Source: Buchnera aphidicola (Myzocallis carpini)
GTDB taxonomy: Bacteria; Pseudomonadota; Gammaproteobacteria; Enterobacterales; Enterobacteriaceae
Reading direction: 5' to 3'
Assembly (NCBI RefSeq): GCF_964059025.1
Contig: NZ_OZ060376.1
Coordinates: 124,392-188,391 of the forward strand
Length of the DNA: 64,000 bases
Shown here: piece after piece, positions 10,571 to 19,824 of the stretch
Numbering within the stretch: position 1 is the stretch's first letter
Layout: each line of letters opens with the position of its first letter
Notes under the pieces: model-generated
The model's input: the letters and a program-made list of their open reading frames with translations, nothing else
Databases searched by the model: none
What the model was told of the DNA's origin: nothing
Translations under genes and position numbers: made by a program

Positions 10571-11848
10571 ATGCAACAAAATCAATATAATAAATATACT
10601 TCTTTAAGAAATTGGTTATCTTATATTAAAAATAATAGTTTTATTCATGATGTTTTTTCTCTTGAGAAAGTGATTTTTATTGCAAAAAAATTAAATTTAT
10701 TGCAAAAGTATCCTTTTATTATTACAGTTGCTGGAACGAATGGTAAAGGTAGTACATCTACTTTATTAGAACAGATATTTTTAGATGCAGGATATCGTGT
10801 AGGATTATATACTTCTCCTCATTTATTATACTTTTATGAAAGAGTTCGAATCAATGGAAATACGATTAAAAATTCTATAATTTTTACTACTGCTTTTGAG
10901 CAAGTAGAATTAGTTCGTGGTAATATCCTATTAACTTTTTTTGAATTTATTACACTTGCTTCTTTTTTAATATTTAAATCATTTTTTTTAGATATTTTAA
11001 TTTTAGAAGTTGGTATAGGTGGAAGATTAGATGCTACAAATATTTTCGATCCTAATATAGCTGTTATTACTAATATTGATTTAGACCATACATTATTATT
11101 AGGAAATACTAGAAATGCTATTGGATTAGAAAAAACAGGCATTCTTAGATATGGAATACCAGTTTTTTATGGTGATATAGATATTCCAGATTCTGTATAT
11201 CATATTTCTCAGATTTTAAAAATTTCATTAAATCGTATACCTTATGAGTGGAACTGGAATAAAAATATTAATCATTGGAATTTTTTTGATCAATATGGTG
11301 CTTTAAAAAAATTATTTATTCCTCGGATTAAGTTATCTAATGCTGCTGTTGCAATAGCTGTTGCACGATCTACTAATTTTAATGTAAAATCATTAAATAT
11401 TGTAAATGCTTTAAAAAAAATTACTTTACCAGGTCGATTTCATATTATTTTTTATAATCCATATATTATATTAGATGTTGCACATAACGTAAATTCCGGA
11501 AAATATTTATTAAAAAAATTAAAAGAATTTTTAAAAAGTAAAAATAACATTACAGTATATGGGATCATAGGAATGTCTTTTAATAAAGATATTAAAAATT
11601 TTATTTCTAATTTTTTGGATGTTATTGATATTTGGTGTTCTGCTCCATTAAAAAATCCCAGAGCTGTTTCAGTAAATATTTTAAAAACTTTTCTACCAAA
11701 ACATTCTATTTTTTTTCTGAATATTAATCAGATATTATCTGTACTACTTAAAACGGTCAATCCAAAAGATGTGATATTAGTTTTTGGTTCTTTTTTGATT
11801 GTTTCGGAGGTGATAAAATTTATGCGTGATAAGTTTTTTAAAAAATAA
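10571..11848 (+). CDS. folC: Folylpolyglutamate synthase / dihydrofolate synthase
   Basis: FolC adds glutamate to dihydropteroate and then to folates, making and retaining the one-carbon cofactor in the cytosol. The product has 425 residues (422 in E. coli). It shows the Mur-ligase-type P-loop GTNGKGS at residues 55-61, the YTSPHL block, the LEVGIGGRLDATN motif and the ITNIDLDH motif, and later LDVAHN. The usual E. coli neighbours dedD, cvpA and purF are absent. It ends nine bases before the converging prs gene, with no strong hairpin between them. Confidence 0.97.
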   Translation: MQQNQYNKYTSLRNWLSYIKNNSFIHDVFSLEKVIFIAKKLNLLQKYPFIITVAGTNGKGSTSTLLEQIFLDAGYRVGLYTSPHLLYFYERVRINGNTIKNSIIFTTAFEQVELVRGNILLTFFEFITLASFLIFKSFFLDILILEVGIGGRLDATNIFDPNIAVITNIDLDHTLLLGNTRNAIGLEKTGILRYGIPVFYGDIDIPDSVYHISQILKISLNRIPYEWNWNKNINHWNFFDQYGALKKLFIPRIKLSNAAVAIAVARSTNFNVKSLNIVNALKKITLPGRFHIIFYNPYIILDVAHNVNSGKYLLKKLKEFLKSKNNITVYGIIGMSFNKDIKNFISNFLDVIDIWCSAPLKNPRAVSVNILKTFLPKHSIFFLNINQILSVLLKTVNPKDVILVFGSFLIVSEVIKFMRDKFFKK

Positions 11849-11857
11849 TTTTATTTT

Positions 11858-12826
11858 TTATGTTTTTATGTAATTTTTTACATATTTTTGATAATCAAAC
11901 ATTTCAGAAATAGATTCTTCGTTATTAATACGTCGAATAGCTTCTGCTAACATTCTAGAAATTGTAAGCACCCGAATTTTTTTTTGTTGATATATATTAT
12001 ATGGTAAAGGAATTGTATCACATACAATAATTTCATCTAGATATTTTTTTCTTATGTTATTGAAAATATTACCGGAAAAAACAGGGTGTGTTGCATATGC
12101 TAATACTTTATTAGCTCCATTTTTTTTTAAAGCTTTTGCTGCTTTGCACAGTGTACCTCCTGTATCAATCATGTCGTCTACTAAAATACAATCTCTGTTA
12201 TGTACATCACCAATAATATGCATCACTTGTGCGACATTGGATTTTGGTCTTCTTTTATCTATAATAGCCATTTCAGTATCATGTAATAATTTTGCAATTG
12301 CACGAGCTCTTACAACACCACCAATATCAGGTGATACAATAATAGGGTTTTTTAGTTTTCTTTTTAGCATATCTTCTAATAAAACAAAACTTCCAAAAAC
12401 ATTATCTACGGGAACATCAAAAAAACCTTGTATTTGTTCAGCATGCAAATCAACAGTTAAAATACGATCAACTCCAACACTAGATAAAAAATCTGCTACT
12501 ATTTTTGCTGTAATTGGTACTCTAGCGGATCTTATTCTACGATCTTGTCTTGCATATCCAAAATATGGAATAACAGCAGTAATTCTTCCTGCTGATGCTC
12601 TTCGTAAAGCATCTATCATTACTGCTAATTCCATAATATTATCGTTAGTAGGGCGACACGTTGATTGAATAATAAAAATGTCACTTCCTCGAACATTTTC
12701 ATGAATTTCAACGTTAACTTCTCCATCACTAAATTTATTGACTTTTGCGTTACCCAAAGGATTGTATAATTCATTCGCAATTAATTGTGATAGTTTAAGA
12801 ATTGAATTTCCAGAGAATATTTTCAT
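11858..12826 (-). CDS. prs: Ribose-phosphate pyrophosphokinase (PRPP synthetase)
   Basis: Prs makes phosphoribosyl pyrophosphate from ribose 5-phosphate and ATP, the precursor for nucleotides, histidine and tryptophan. The product has 322 residues (315 in E. coli), with a short extra C-terminal tail. Strong family blocks are visible: [40 protein letters not shown] (metal and substrate binding), KRRPKSN (flexible loop) and the PRPP loop [10 protein letters not shown]. It is read away from prfA; ispE, lolB and hemA, which separate these genes in E. coli, are not present. Confidence 0.98.
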   Translation of the reverse strand: MKIFSGNSILKLSQLIANELYNPLGNAKVNKFSDGEVNVEIHENVRGSDIFIIQSTCRPTNDNIMELAVMIDALRRASAGRITAVIPYFGYARQDRRIRSARVPITAKIVADFLSSVGVDRILTVDLHAEQIQGFFDVPVDNVFGSFVLLEDMLKRKLKNPIIVSPDIGGVVRARAIAKLLHDTEMAIIDKRRPKSNVAQVMHIIGDVHNRDCILVDDMIDTGGTLCKAAKALKKNGANKVLAYATHPVFSGNIFNNIRKKYLDEIIVCDTIPLPYNIYQQKKIRVLTISRMLAEAIRRINNEESISEMFDYQKYVKNYIKT

Positions 12827-12913
12827 AGTAAGTATTATTTTTTATGTAGTAAATATTATAATGATTATACAATTTATATATTAATATATATTGTATATAT
12901 TAAGATGATATCT

Positions 12914-12943
12914 TTGAAGTATAATATAAATTATCATTATAAT
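12914..12943 (+). promoter_or_regulatory. Candidate sigma-70 promoter for prfA-prmC
   Basis: TTGAAG at 12914-12919 and TATAAT at 12938-12943 are separated by 18 bases, about 50 bases before the prfA start in the gap between divergent prs and prfA. In DNA this A+T-rich such matches arise easily by chance, so the call is weak. Confidence 0.25.
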
Positions 12944-12992
12944 AATATATTTTATATCTGAGATTGATCAATTTATAGTATAAGGTATTTTT

Positions 12993-14072
12993 GTGGAATC
13001 TTTTATAGTTAATCAATTAAATAAATTATATATTCGTTTTCAAAATCTTGAGAATTTACTTGCGACTCCAAAAGTTATTCAATCTCAAGAAAAATTTAAA
13101 AAATTATCTAAAGAATATTTAAAATTATCAAATATTATTTCTTATTTTTTAGAATGGAAAAAAAATAACAATGAAATTAACGTAACAAAAACGTTATTAC
13201 ATGATCGTGAAATTTTAGATATGGTACAAGATGAATTAAAAATTTTAAATAAAAAAAATATTTTTTTAGAAACAACGATTCGTAAAATATTATTTCCAAA
13301 AGACTTAAATGATAAAAAAAATTGTTTTATTGAAATTCGAGCAGCAACAGGAGGTGATGAATCCGCAATTTTTGTTGGAGAATTATTTAAAATGTATGGT
13401 AGATATTCTGAATATTATCATTGGAATACGGAAATTATTCATTTTCATGAAAGTGAACAAGGTGGATTTAAAGATATTATTTTTAAAATATCAGGATCCG
13501 GGGTGTTTGGTCGATTAAAATTTGAATCTGGTGGACATCGTGTACAACGTATTCCAAAAACAGAATCACAAGGTAGAATTCATACTTCAACATGTACAGT
13601 AGCTGTAATGCCTGAAATTAAAAATTTGCAAAATACTATTATTCGTTCTTCTGATTTAAAAATTGATACTTTTCGTTCTTCTGGAGCTGGTGGACAACAT
13701 GTCAACACTACTGATTCTGCAATTAGAATTACACATATTCCTACAGGAACTGTTGTAGAATGTCAAGACGAACGTTCACAGCATAAAAATAAAGCAAAAG
13801 CATTATCTATTTTATCTTCTAGAATTCATGCTAATGAAATGGCTAAGCAAAATAAAAAAAAATCTATTATTAAAAAAAATTTATTAGGTACAGGAGATCG
13901 TTCAGATCGTAATCGTACATATAATTTTCCAAAAAATAGAGTTACTGACCATCGTATTAATTTGACTGTATATTGCTTAGATGATATTTTAAATGGTCAT
14001 TTGGATGTTTTAATTGAACCGATGATTCGAGAATATTATTCTCAAATGGATTTGAAAGATATCATGTTGTAA
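12993..14072 (+). CDS. prfA: Peptide chain release factor 1
   Basis: RF1 ends translation at UAA and UAG codons. The product has 359 residues (360 in E. coli). The stop-codon-reading PxT motif is PKT at residues 188-190 and the peptidyl-tRNA hydrolysis motif GGQ is at 233-235, inside RSSGAGGQHVNTTDSAIR. The start is GTG at 12993; its N terminus MESFIV lines up with MKPSIV of E. coli with no gap. prmC, whose product methylates the GGQ glutamine, follows after seven bases, so the two are probably co-transcribed. Confidence 0.98.
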   Translation: MESFIVNQLNKLYIRFQNLENLLATPKVIQSQEKFKKLSKEYLKLSNIISYFLEWKKNNNEINVTKTLLHDREILDMVQDELKILNKKNIFLETTIRKILFPKDLNDKKNCFIEIRAATGGDESAIFVGELFKMYGRYSEYYHWNTEIIHFHESEQGGFKDIIFKISGSGVFGRLKFESGGHRVQRIPKTESQGRIHTSTCTVAVMPEIKNLQNTIIRSSDLKIDTFRSSGAGGQHVNTTDSAIRITHIPTGTVVECQDERSQHKNKAKALSILSSRIHANEMAKQNKKKSIIKKNLLGTGDRSDRNRTYNFPKNRVTDHRINLTVYCLDDILNGHLDVLIEPMIREYYSQMDLKDIML

Positions 14073-14079
14073 TAATAAT

Positions 14080-14907
14080 ATGAAAATTTTTGAATGGATC
14101 AAATACGCTAAAAAAATATTATTATCTACAAATACTCCAAGATTAGATATAGAAATTTTATTAAGTTATGTACTTGGAAAATCTAAAACCTGGATATATT
14201 TATTTGACGATTTTACATTAAATAACAAACAGATTATTTATTTAAAACAATTATTATTTAGAAGAATACATGGTGAACCTATTGCATATATTATTCAAAA
14301 AAAAGAATTTTGGTCTTTATCTTTTTTTATTTCTAAAGATGTTTTGATTCCGAGGCCAGAAACGGAAATTTTAGTTGAAGAAGCTTTATGTAGAATATCC
14401 AGTAATACTAGTATTTTAGATTTAGGTACAGGTTGTGGTAATATATCAATATCTATAGCACATGAACATTCAAATTGTAATATTGTAGGTGTTGATTGTG
14501 ATTCTAAAGCAATATTAATTGCTAAAAAAAATGCGAAATTTTTAAATTGTAATAATGTTTCTTTTTTTTATAGTCATTGGTTTTCGAACATACATCAAAA
14601 ATTTCACATGATTGTTAGTAATCCACCATATTTAAGTCATCATGAAACAGAAATGTTTTCAAAAGATATTTTTTATGAACCTTATACTGCACTATTTTCT
14701 TTAAAATATGGTATATCGGATATTGAATATATTATTTCTAATGCGAAAAAATATTTATTTATACAAGGTTGGTTATTAATTGAACATGGTTGTAATCAAG
14801 TGCAACAAGTAACAAAGTTATTTAGAAATAATAATTTTTATAATATACAATCTTATACAGATTATTCAAATATTTTTCGTCTTACAGTTGGACAAAAAAA
14901 GTATTAA
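14080..14907 (+). CDS. prmC: Release factor glutamine methyltransferase
   Basis: PrmC (HemK) N5-methylates the glutamine of the GGQ motif in release factors, using S-adenosylmethionine. The 275-residue product matches the 277 of E. coli. An N-terminal helical domain is followed by the Rossmann methyltransferase domain, with the SAM-binding DLGTGCG motif at residues 114-120 and the catalytic NPPY motif at 181-184. The linker VLIPRPETEILVE is typical. It lies directly downstream of its substrate gene prfA. Confidence 0.97.
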   Translation: MKIFEWIKYAKKILLSTNTPRLDIEILLSYVLGKSKTWIYLFDDFTLNNKQIIYLKQLLFRRIHGEPIAYIIQKKEFWSLSFFISKDVLIPRPETEILVEEALCRISSNTSILDLGTGCGNISISIAHEHSNCNIVGVDCDSKAILIAKKNAKFLNCNNVSFFYSHWFSNIHQKFHMIVSNPPYLSHHETEMFSKDIFYEPYTALFSLKYGISDIEYIISNAKKYLFIQGWLLIEHGCNQVQQVTKLFRNNNFYNIQSYTDYSNIFRLTVGQKKY

Positions 14908-14998
14908 ATACATATATTAAATATTTAATATAATAATATTATAGATGTATTTTTAATAATTCAATAATATTGATTTATAATATCCGATAGGAACAATC

Positions 14999-16210
14999 AT
15001 GATCAGTGATTTAGTATTAGTATTAAATTGTGGAAGTTCTTCTTTAAAATTTTCGATTCTAGATCCCAAAAAAAATAAAAAATATCTATTTGGATTAGTT
15101 GATCGTTTATATTTATCCGAAACATATGTGATATGGAATTATAAAAATAAAAAAAATAAAATTATTATTGGAGATTATATAAAACATAAAAAATCTTTAA
15201 AATTTATTATTCGTAATATATTTTTTAAATACACAGCATTGATGTTAAGAGTGAAATTTATAGGTCATCGTGTTGTACATGGAGGATATAAAATAAAACA
15301 ATCAGTTATTATTACTGATAATATCATTCAAGAAATAAAAAAAAATATTATTTTTTCCCCTGTACATAATCCCATAAATTTACTAGGTATAGTAGCAGCT
15401 ATAAAATATTTTCCTAGTTTATCTAAGAGAAATGTAGCTGTTTTAGATACTACATTTTATACTCATCTTCCAGAATTTTCCTATTTATATGCTATTCCAT
15501 ATATTTTTTATAAAAAATATCATATTAGAAAATATGGTGCACATGGTATTAGTCATGCTTATGTTTCTCAAGAAGCAGCAAAAATGCTAAATGTTTCAAT
15601 AAATACATTAAATATTATTAGTTGTCATTTAGGTAGTGGATCATCAGTAACAGCAATATGTAATGGTGTTAGCGTAGATACTTCTATGGGATTAACTCCA
15701 TTAGAAGGATTAGTTATGGGGACACGAAGTGGTGATTTGGATCCTTCAATTATATTTTTTATGCATCATGTTCTGAACATTGATATTACAGAGATTGAAA
15801 ATATATTATTAAAAAAATCTGGTATTTTAGGGTTAACAAACGGCATCACTAGTGATTTTCGAGATATTGAAAAGAATTATGATTCTAACAAAGAATCATA
15901 CAGAGCAGTAAATGTTTTTTGTCATCGATTATCTAAGTATATTGGTGCATATAGTGTTTTATTACAAGGAAAGTTAGATGCGATTATTTTTACAGGTGGT
16001 ATTGGAGAAAATTCTGCTTTAGTAAGAAAGATTACTTTGTCAAAATTATCATTACTAAATATTTATATTGATGATAATCTTAATAATGATATTAAATTTG
16101 GAAAACAAGGTTACATTAATAAAAAAAATACTATTCCTGTGCTTGTAATTCCAACAAATGAAGAATTATTAATTGCAAAAGAAACAATAAAATTATTTAA
16201 AAAAACATAA
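14999..16210 (+). CDS. ackA: Acetate kinase
   Basis: AckA converts acetyl phosphate and ADP to acetate and ATP. The product has 403 residues (400 in E. coli). Visible family motifs are the N-terminal LNCGSSSLKF, GHRVVHGG, CHLGSGSSV, the MGLTPLEGLVMGTRSGDLDP block and FTGGIGENS. An AGGA ribosome-binding site sits seven bases before the ATG. It is followed by pta, the two forming the acetyl-CoA to acetate route that gives one ATP per acetyl-CoA. Confidence 0.98.
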   Translation: MISDLVLVLNCGSSSLKFSILDPKKNKKYLFGLVDRLYLSETYVIWNYKNKKNKIIIGDYIKHKKSLKFIIRNIFFKYTALMLRVKFIGHRVVHGGYKIKQSVIITDNIIQEIKKNIIFSPVHNPINLLGIVAAIKYFPSLSKRNVAVLDTTFYTHLPEFSYLYAIPYIFYKKYHIRKYGAHGISHAYVSQEAAKMLNVSINTLNIISCHLGSGSSVTAICNGVSVDTSMGLTPLEGLVMGTRSGDLDPSIIFFMHHVLNIDITEIENILLKKSGILGLTNGITSDFRDIEKNYDSNKESYRAVNVFCHRLSKYIGAYSVLLQGKLDAIIFTGGIGENSALVRKITLSKLSLLNIYIDDNLNNDIKFGKQGYINKKNTIPVLVIPTNEELLIAKETIKLFKKT

Positions 16211-16268
16211 TTAACTAGTATAATAATACTATATTAATTAAGAATGTATGAAAATTAGGATATTTATC

Positions 16269-18371
16269 GTGTTGCGTACTATTATGTTTGTTCCTATTAG
16301 TAACAGTATTGGTATAACATCTACTATTATTAGTTTTATGAATATTTTTAAAGATAAAGGTTTTCGTATTTTATTTTTTAAGCCTTTTTATGAGAATTAT
16401 AGATTTGAAAATCATATGGATGATACAAAAAATTTATTAAAAAAATATTGTGACATTGAAATTGTTTCCATGTGTAATAAAATTAATAAAAATAAATTTT
16501 TTACGAAAGAATGTTACATAAAATATTTAGTAAAATATAATTTAGAATTATATTATAAGTATTATAATCAATATGATATTATTTTTATAGAAGGGATAAA
16601 AAATTTTTCAAAAGAATATTATGTACATGATTTTAATATGAATTTTATTAAAAAAATTTGTCCTGAAATTATTTTTTACACTTCTCAAAATAATAATATA
16701 GAAAATTTTTTAAATCTTTTAAAATTTTGTAAAGACAATATAAATATTGAAAAAAATATTTTAAATATTATTATTAATAATATTCATTTACATCCTAAAA
16801 AAATATACAATAACATTGTACATAAACATTCTTTTACTGATAAAATTTTTAGTTATTTTTCCTCTAAAATTATTAATATTCCTGTGTATTCAGTATTATT
16901 AACAAATTTTTTTCAAAAATTATTCTTTAACTTAAAAATTTTTACAAAAATACAAAAAAATGATAAAATTCATTTGATAGAATCATTTATATTATATGAT
17001 AATGATTTTGTAAAAAAATATCATTATTGTAATTATAATGTTATTATTCTTCCTTTAGATATTAATTTTATAAAATTTTTAGAAAAATTTAATAATTTAT
17101 TTAAAAATTTTAATATTCATTCAATTTTATTAACTAATATCAATACACAGAATTATGATCAAATCAAACAAATAAAAAATCAATATTCTATTACAATTCC
17201 GATTTTTTATACTTTTTTAAAAAAAGAGGATGTAGTATATGTTTTAAATGCATACTATAATCATTTTTTTCAAATTAATAAATCCTATTTTACAAAAATA
17301 ATTAAAAAATTTACTGAATGTTTTTGTGCAAATGATTTTTTTCAAAATACTCTTGAAGAAAATGTATGTTATAAAAGAATTTCATCTTTTGTTTTTCAAA
17401 ATCAATTAGTTAAAAAAGCAAAAAAAATCTGTAGAAATATTTTATTACCTGAAGGAGAAGACATAAGAATACTTAAAGCTACATCGATTGTTTCAAATTT
17501 GAATATTGCAAAATGTACATTATTAGGTAATCCAAAGGTTATTTATAATATCATGCAAAAAGAAAATATTAAATTTTTAAATAATGTAGATATTATTGAT
17601 CCTAAAAATGTTCAAAAAAAATATATTGATCAATTATTACATTTACGTTGTTCTAAAGGAATGACTAAAGAAATAGCATCTATTAGTGTTCGGGATAATA
17701 TGACATTAGGTGCTTTAATTTTACAGAATAATGAAGTAGATGGATTAGTATGTGGTATTAAATATTCTACTGCTGATGTTTTACGAGCAGCATTACAAAT
17801 CATTGGTGTTCTAAAAAATCAAAATAGTGAGTTTTCTTTGGTATCTTCTGTATTTTTTATGTTATTTAATAATTGTGTATTAGTATATGGGGATTGTGCG
17901 ATTAATATTAGTCCAAATGCAGAACAATTATCTGAAATTGCTATTCAATCTGCTAATTTAGCATCTAAATTTTTTATTCAACCTAGAATAGCAATGCTTT
18001 CGTATTCTACTGGAATTTCTGGAGTAGGAGAAACAGTAGAAAAAGTTAGAAAAGCAACACAATTAGTTAAAAAAAGATGTCCTAATTTGGTGATTGATGG
18101 ACCTATTCAGTATGACGCAGCAAGTAATTTATTAATTTCTCAAATTAAATCTTCTGATTCTATTTTAAAAGGCAATGCTAATGTATTCATTTTTCCTGAT
18201 TTAAACTCTGGAAATATTACATATAAAGCTGTACAACAATCATCTGATATTATTTCGATTGGACCAATTTTACAGGGATTAAAAAAACCAATTAATGATT
18301 TATCTAGAGGGGCATCAATTAATGATATTGTATATACAATTGCAATTACAGCTATTCAAGCAGATCAATAG
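16269..18371 (+). CDS. pta: Phosphate acetyltransferase
   Basis: Pta converts acetyl-CoA and phosphate to acetyl phosphate and CoA. From the chosen start the product has 700 residues (714 in E. coli). The N-terminal regulatory half is very Lys/Asn/Ile-rich and diverged, while the C-terminal catalytic half is well conserved (LPEGEDIRILKA, CSKGMTKE, ADVLRAALQIIG, AMLSYSTGISG, DGPIQYDAA, FPDLNSGNITYKAVQ). I prefer GTG at 16269, because AGGA lies eight bases upstream and MLRTIMFVP then lines up with MSRIIMLIP of E. coli; an in-frame ATG at 16248 would add seven residues. Confidence 0.95.
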   Translation: MLRTIMFVPISNSIGITSTIISFMNIFKDKGFRILFFKPFYENYRFENHMDDTKNLLKKYCDIEIVSMCNKINKNKFFTKECYIKYLVKYNLELYYKYYNQYDIIFIEGIKNFSKEYYVHDFNMNFIKKICPEIIFYTSQNNNIENFLNLLKFCKDNINIEKNILNIIINNIHLHPKKIYNNIVHKHSFTDKIFSYFSSKIINIPVYSVLLTNFFQKLFFNLKIFTKIQKNDKIHLIESFILYDNDFVKKYHYCNYNVIILPLDINFIKFLEKFNNLFKNFNIHSILLTNINTQNYDQIKQIKNQYSITIPIFYTFLKKEDVVYVLNAYYNHFFQINKSYFTKIIKKFTECFCANDFFQNTLEENVCYKRISSFVFQNQLVKKAKKICRNILLPEGEDIRILKATSIVSNLNIAKCTLLGNPKVIYNIMQKENIKFLNNVDIIDPKNVQKKYIDQLLHLRCSKGMTKEIASISVRDNMTLGALILQNNEVDGLVCGIKYSTADVLRAALQIIGVLKNQNSEFSLVSSVFFMLFNNCVLVYGDCAINISPNAEQLSEIAIQSANLASKFFIQPRIAMLSYSTGISGVGETVEKVRKATQLVKKRCPNLVIDGPIQYDAASNLLISQIKSSDSILKGNANVFIFPDLNSGNITYKAVQQSSDIISIGPILQGLKKPINDLSRGASINDIVYTIAITAIQADQ

Positions 18372-18388
18372 ATTGTTAATATAAAAAT

Positions 18389-18676
18389 TTATATATTTAT
18401 TTCAATATTGCTATTTATGTTGCAACAACATGGGAATATGTATCCTTTTTTTTTTAAAGCAATAATATTTTTTTTAAAATATTGTACTTTTCCATGAATT
18501 AATCGAATTTTACAGGTTCCACAATATCCTTCTTGACATTGATAAGGAATATGAATATTTATGTATTTTAATAATATTAGTAATGGTATGTTATGTACAT
18601 TATTTTTTATAGTATATATATGATTTTTGATTTTTATAATATATTTTTTTTTATAATTTAAATTTTTTAAATTCAT
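18389..18676 (-). CDS. yfaE: YfaE-type [2Fe-2S] ferredoxin for ribonucleotide reductase
   Basis: YfaE keeps the NrdB diferric-tyrosyl radical cofactor functional by supplying electrons. From the ATG at 18676 the product has 95 residues (84 in E. coli). The plant-type ferredoxin motif CQEGYCGTC gives ligands Cys47, 52 and 55, with the fourth in the CCC cluster at 83-85. An alternative ATG lies 30 bases further upstream. Either start lies inside the 3' end of nrdB, by about 26 or 56 bases, so coupled translation is likely. It converges on pta with a 17-base gap. Confidence 0.9.
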   Translation of the reverse strand: MNLKNLNYKKKYIIKIKNHIYTIKNNVHNIPLLILLKYINIHIPYQCQEGYCGTCKIRLIHGKVQYFKKNIIALKKKGYIFPCCCNINSNIEINI

Positions 18677-19784
18677 GATTTGAGATTTCGCAATCAATTT
18701 GTCCAACTAAATAGGAACTCACTTCAACTTCTTGAGGAGCGGATTGTATATGATCTGATGTTAACCAATTATTAATCCAGGGTATTGGGTTATTGATTTT
18801 GGGAAAAATTTGTGGAAAATCAATGGTTTGCATTCTAATATTTGTAATATATTCTATATATTGATATAAAATTTTTTGATTTAATCCTAACATAGGACCA
18901 TCTTGAAATAAATATCTTGACCATTCTTTTTCTTGATTAGCTGCTTGTTGAAATAAAGAAATGCATTTTTTTTTACAATTTTTAATTATTTTTTTCATTT
19001 CTGAATCATTTTCATGATTTTTAAGAATATCTAAAATATGTTGTGTACTAGTTAAATGTAAAGATTCGTCTCTAGCAATTAACCGAATAATTTTTGCATT
19101 TCCTTCCATAAGTTTTCTTTCAGCAAATGCAAAGGAACAAGCAAAACTTACATAAAAACGAATTGCTTCAAGTATATTAACACTGATTAAACAAAGATAT
19201 AATGCTTTTTTTATAGACTTTAAGTTGACGATAATATTTTTATTATTATGATCTGTATAACAACCTTCTTTAAATAAATTCCAATAATGTACCATATTTA
19301 TTAATTTATCATAATATTTAGATATGTCTTTTGCTCTTGTACAAATATTTTCATTAGAAATGATATTGTCAAATATTTCTGATGGAGAATGGATAATATT
19401 TCTTATGATATGTGTATAAGATCTTGAGTGAATAGTTTCTGAAAATGACCATGTTTCTATCCATGTTTCTAATTCTGGTAATGAAACAATGGGTAGAAAT
19501 GCTATATTTGGGCTTCTTCCTTGAATAGAATCTAATAGTGTTTGATATTTTAAATTACTAAGAAAGATATGTTTTTCATTTTTTGATAATTTTTGAAAGT
19601 CAATTCGATCTTTAGATAAATCAATTTCTTCTGGTCTCCAAAAAAAAGATAATTGTTTTTCTATTAATTGTTCAAAGATAGCATATTTTTGTTGATCGTA
19701 TCGAGCAATATTTACAGATTGTCCAAAAAACATTGGTTCTTTTAGTGGATTATTTTTTTTTCTAGAAAAAGTAGTATATGACAT
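18651..19784 (-). CDS. nrdB: Ribonucleoside-diphosphate reductase 1 subunit beta
   Basis: NrdB is the class Ia ribonucleotide reductase subunit that holds the diiron site and stable tyrosyl radical. The product has 377 residues (376 in E. coli). Iron ligands and radical are visible: Asp85 in LDSIQGR, Glu116 and His119 in SETIHSRSY, and radical Tyr123, with later ligands in EAIRF and ARDESLH. It lies between nrdA and yfaE as in E. coli and is on the same strand as both. Confidence 0.98.
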   Translation of the reverse strand: MSYTTFSRKKNNPLKEPMFFGQSVNIARYDQQKYAIFEQLIEKQLSFFWRPEEIDLSKDRIDFQKLSKNEKHIFLSNLKYQTLLDSIQGRSPNIAFLPIVSLPELETWIETWSFSETIHSRSYTHIIRNIIHSPSEIFDNIISNENICTRAKDISKYYDKLINMVHYWNLFKEGCYTDHNNKNIIVNLKSIKKALYLCLISVNILEAIRFYVSFACSFAFAERKLMEGNAKIIRLIARDESLHLTSTQHILDILKNHENDSEMKKIIKNCKKKCISLFQQAANQEKEWSRYLFQDGPMLGLNQKILYQYIEYITNIRMQTIDFPQIFPKINNPIPWINNWLTSDHIQSAPQEVEVSSYLVGQIDCEISNHEFKKFKL

Positions 19785-19824
19785 GATATGACCTAGGAAA
19801 ATATATTAATATTAAGATATATAT

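Noticed and set aside
12054-12668. Long open frame (about 204 codons) on the plus strand opposite prs
   Set aside because: It mirrors a highly conserved prs frame on the minus strand, has no recognisable domain, and such antisense frames arise from the codon bias of the real gene.
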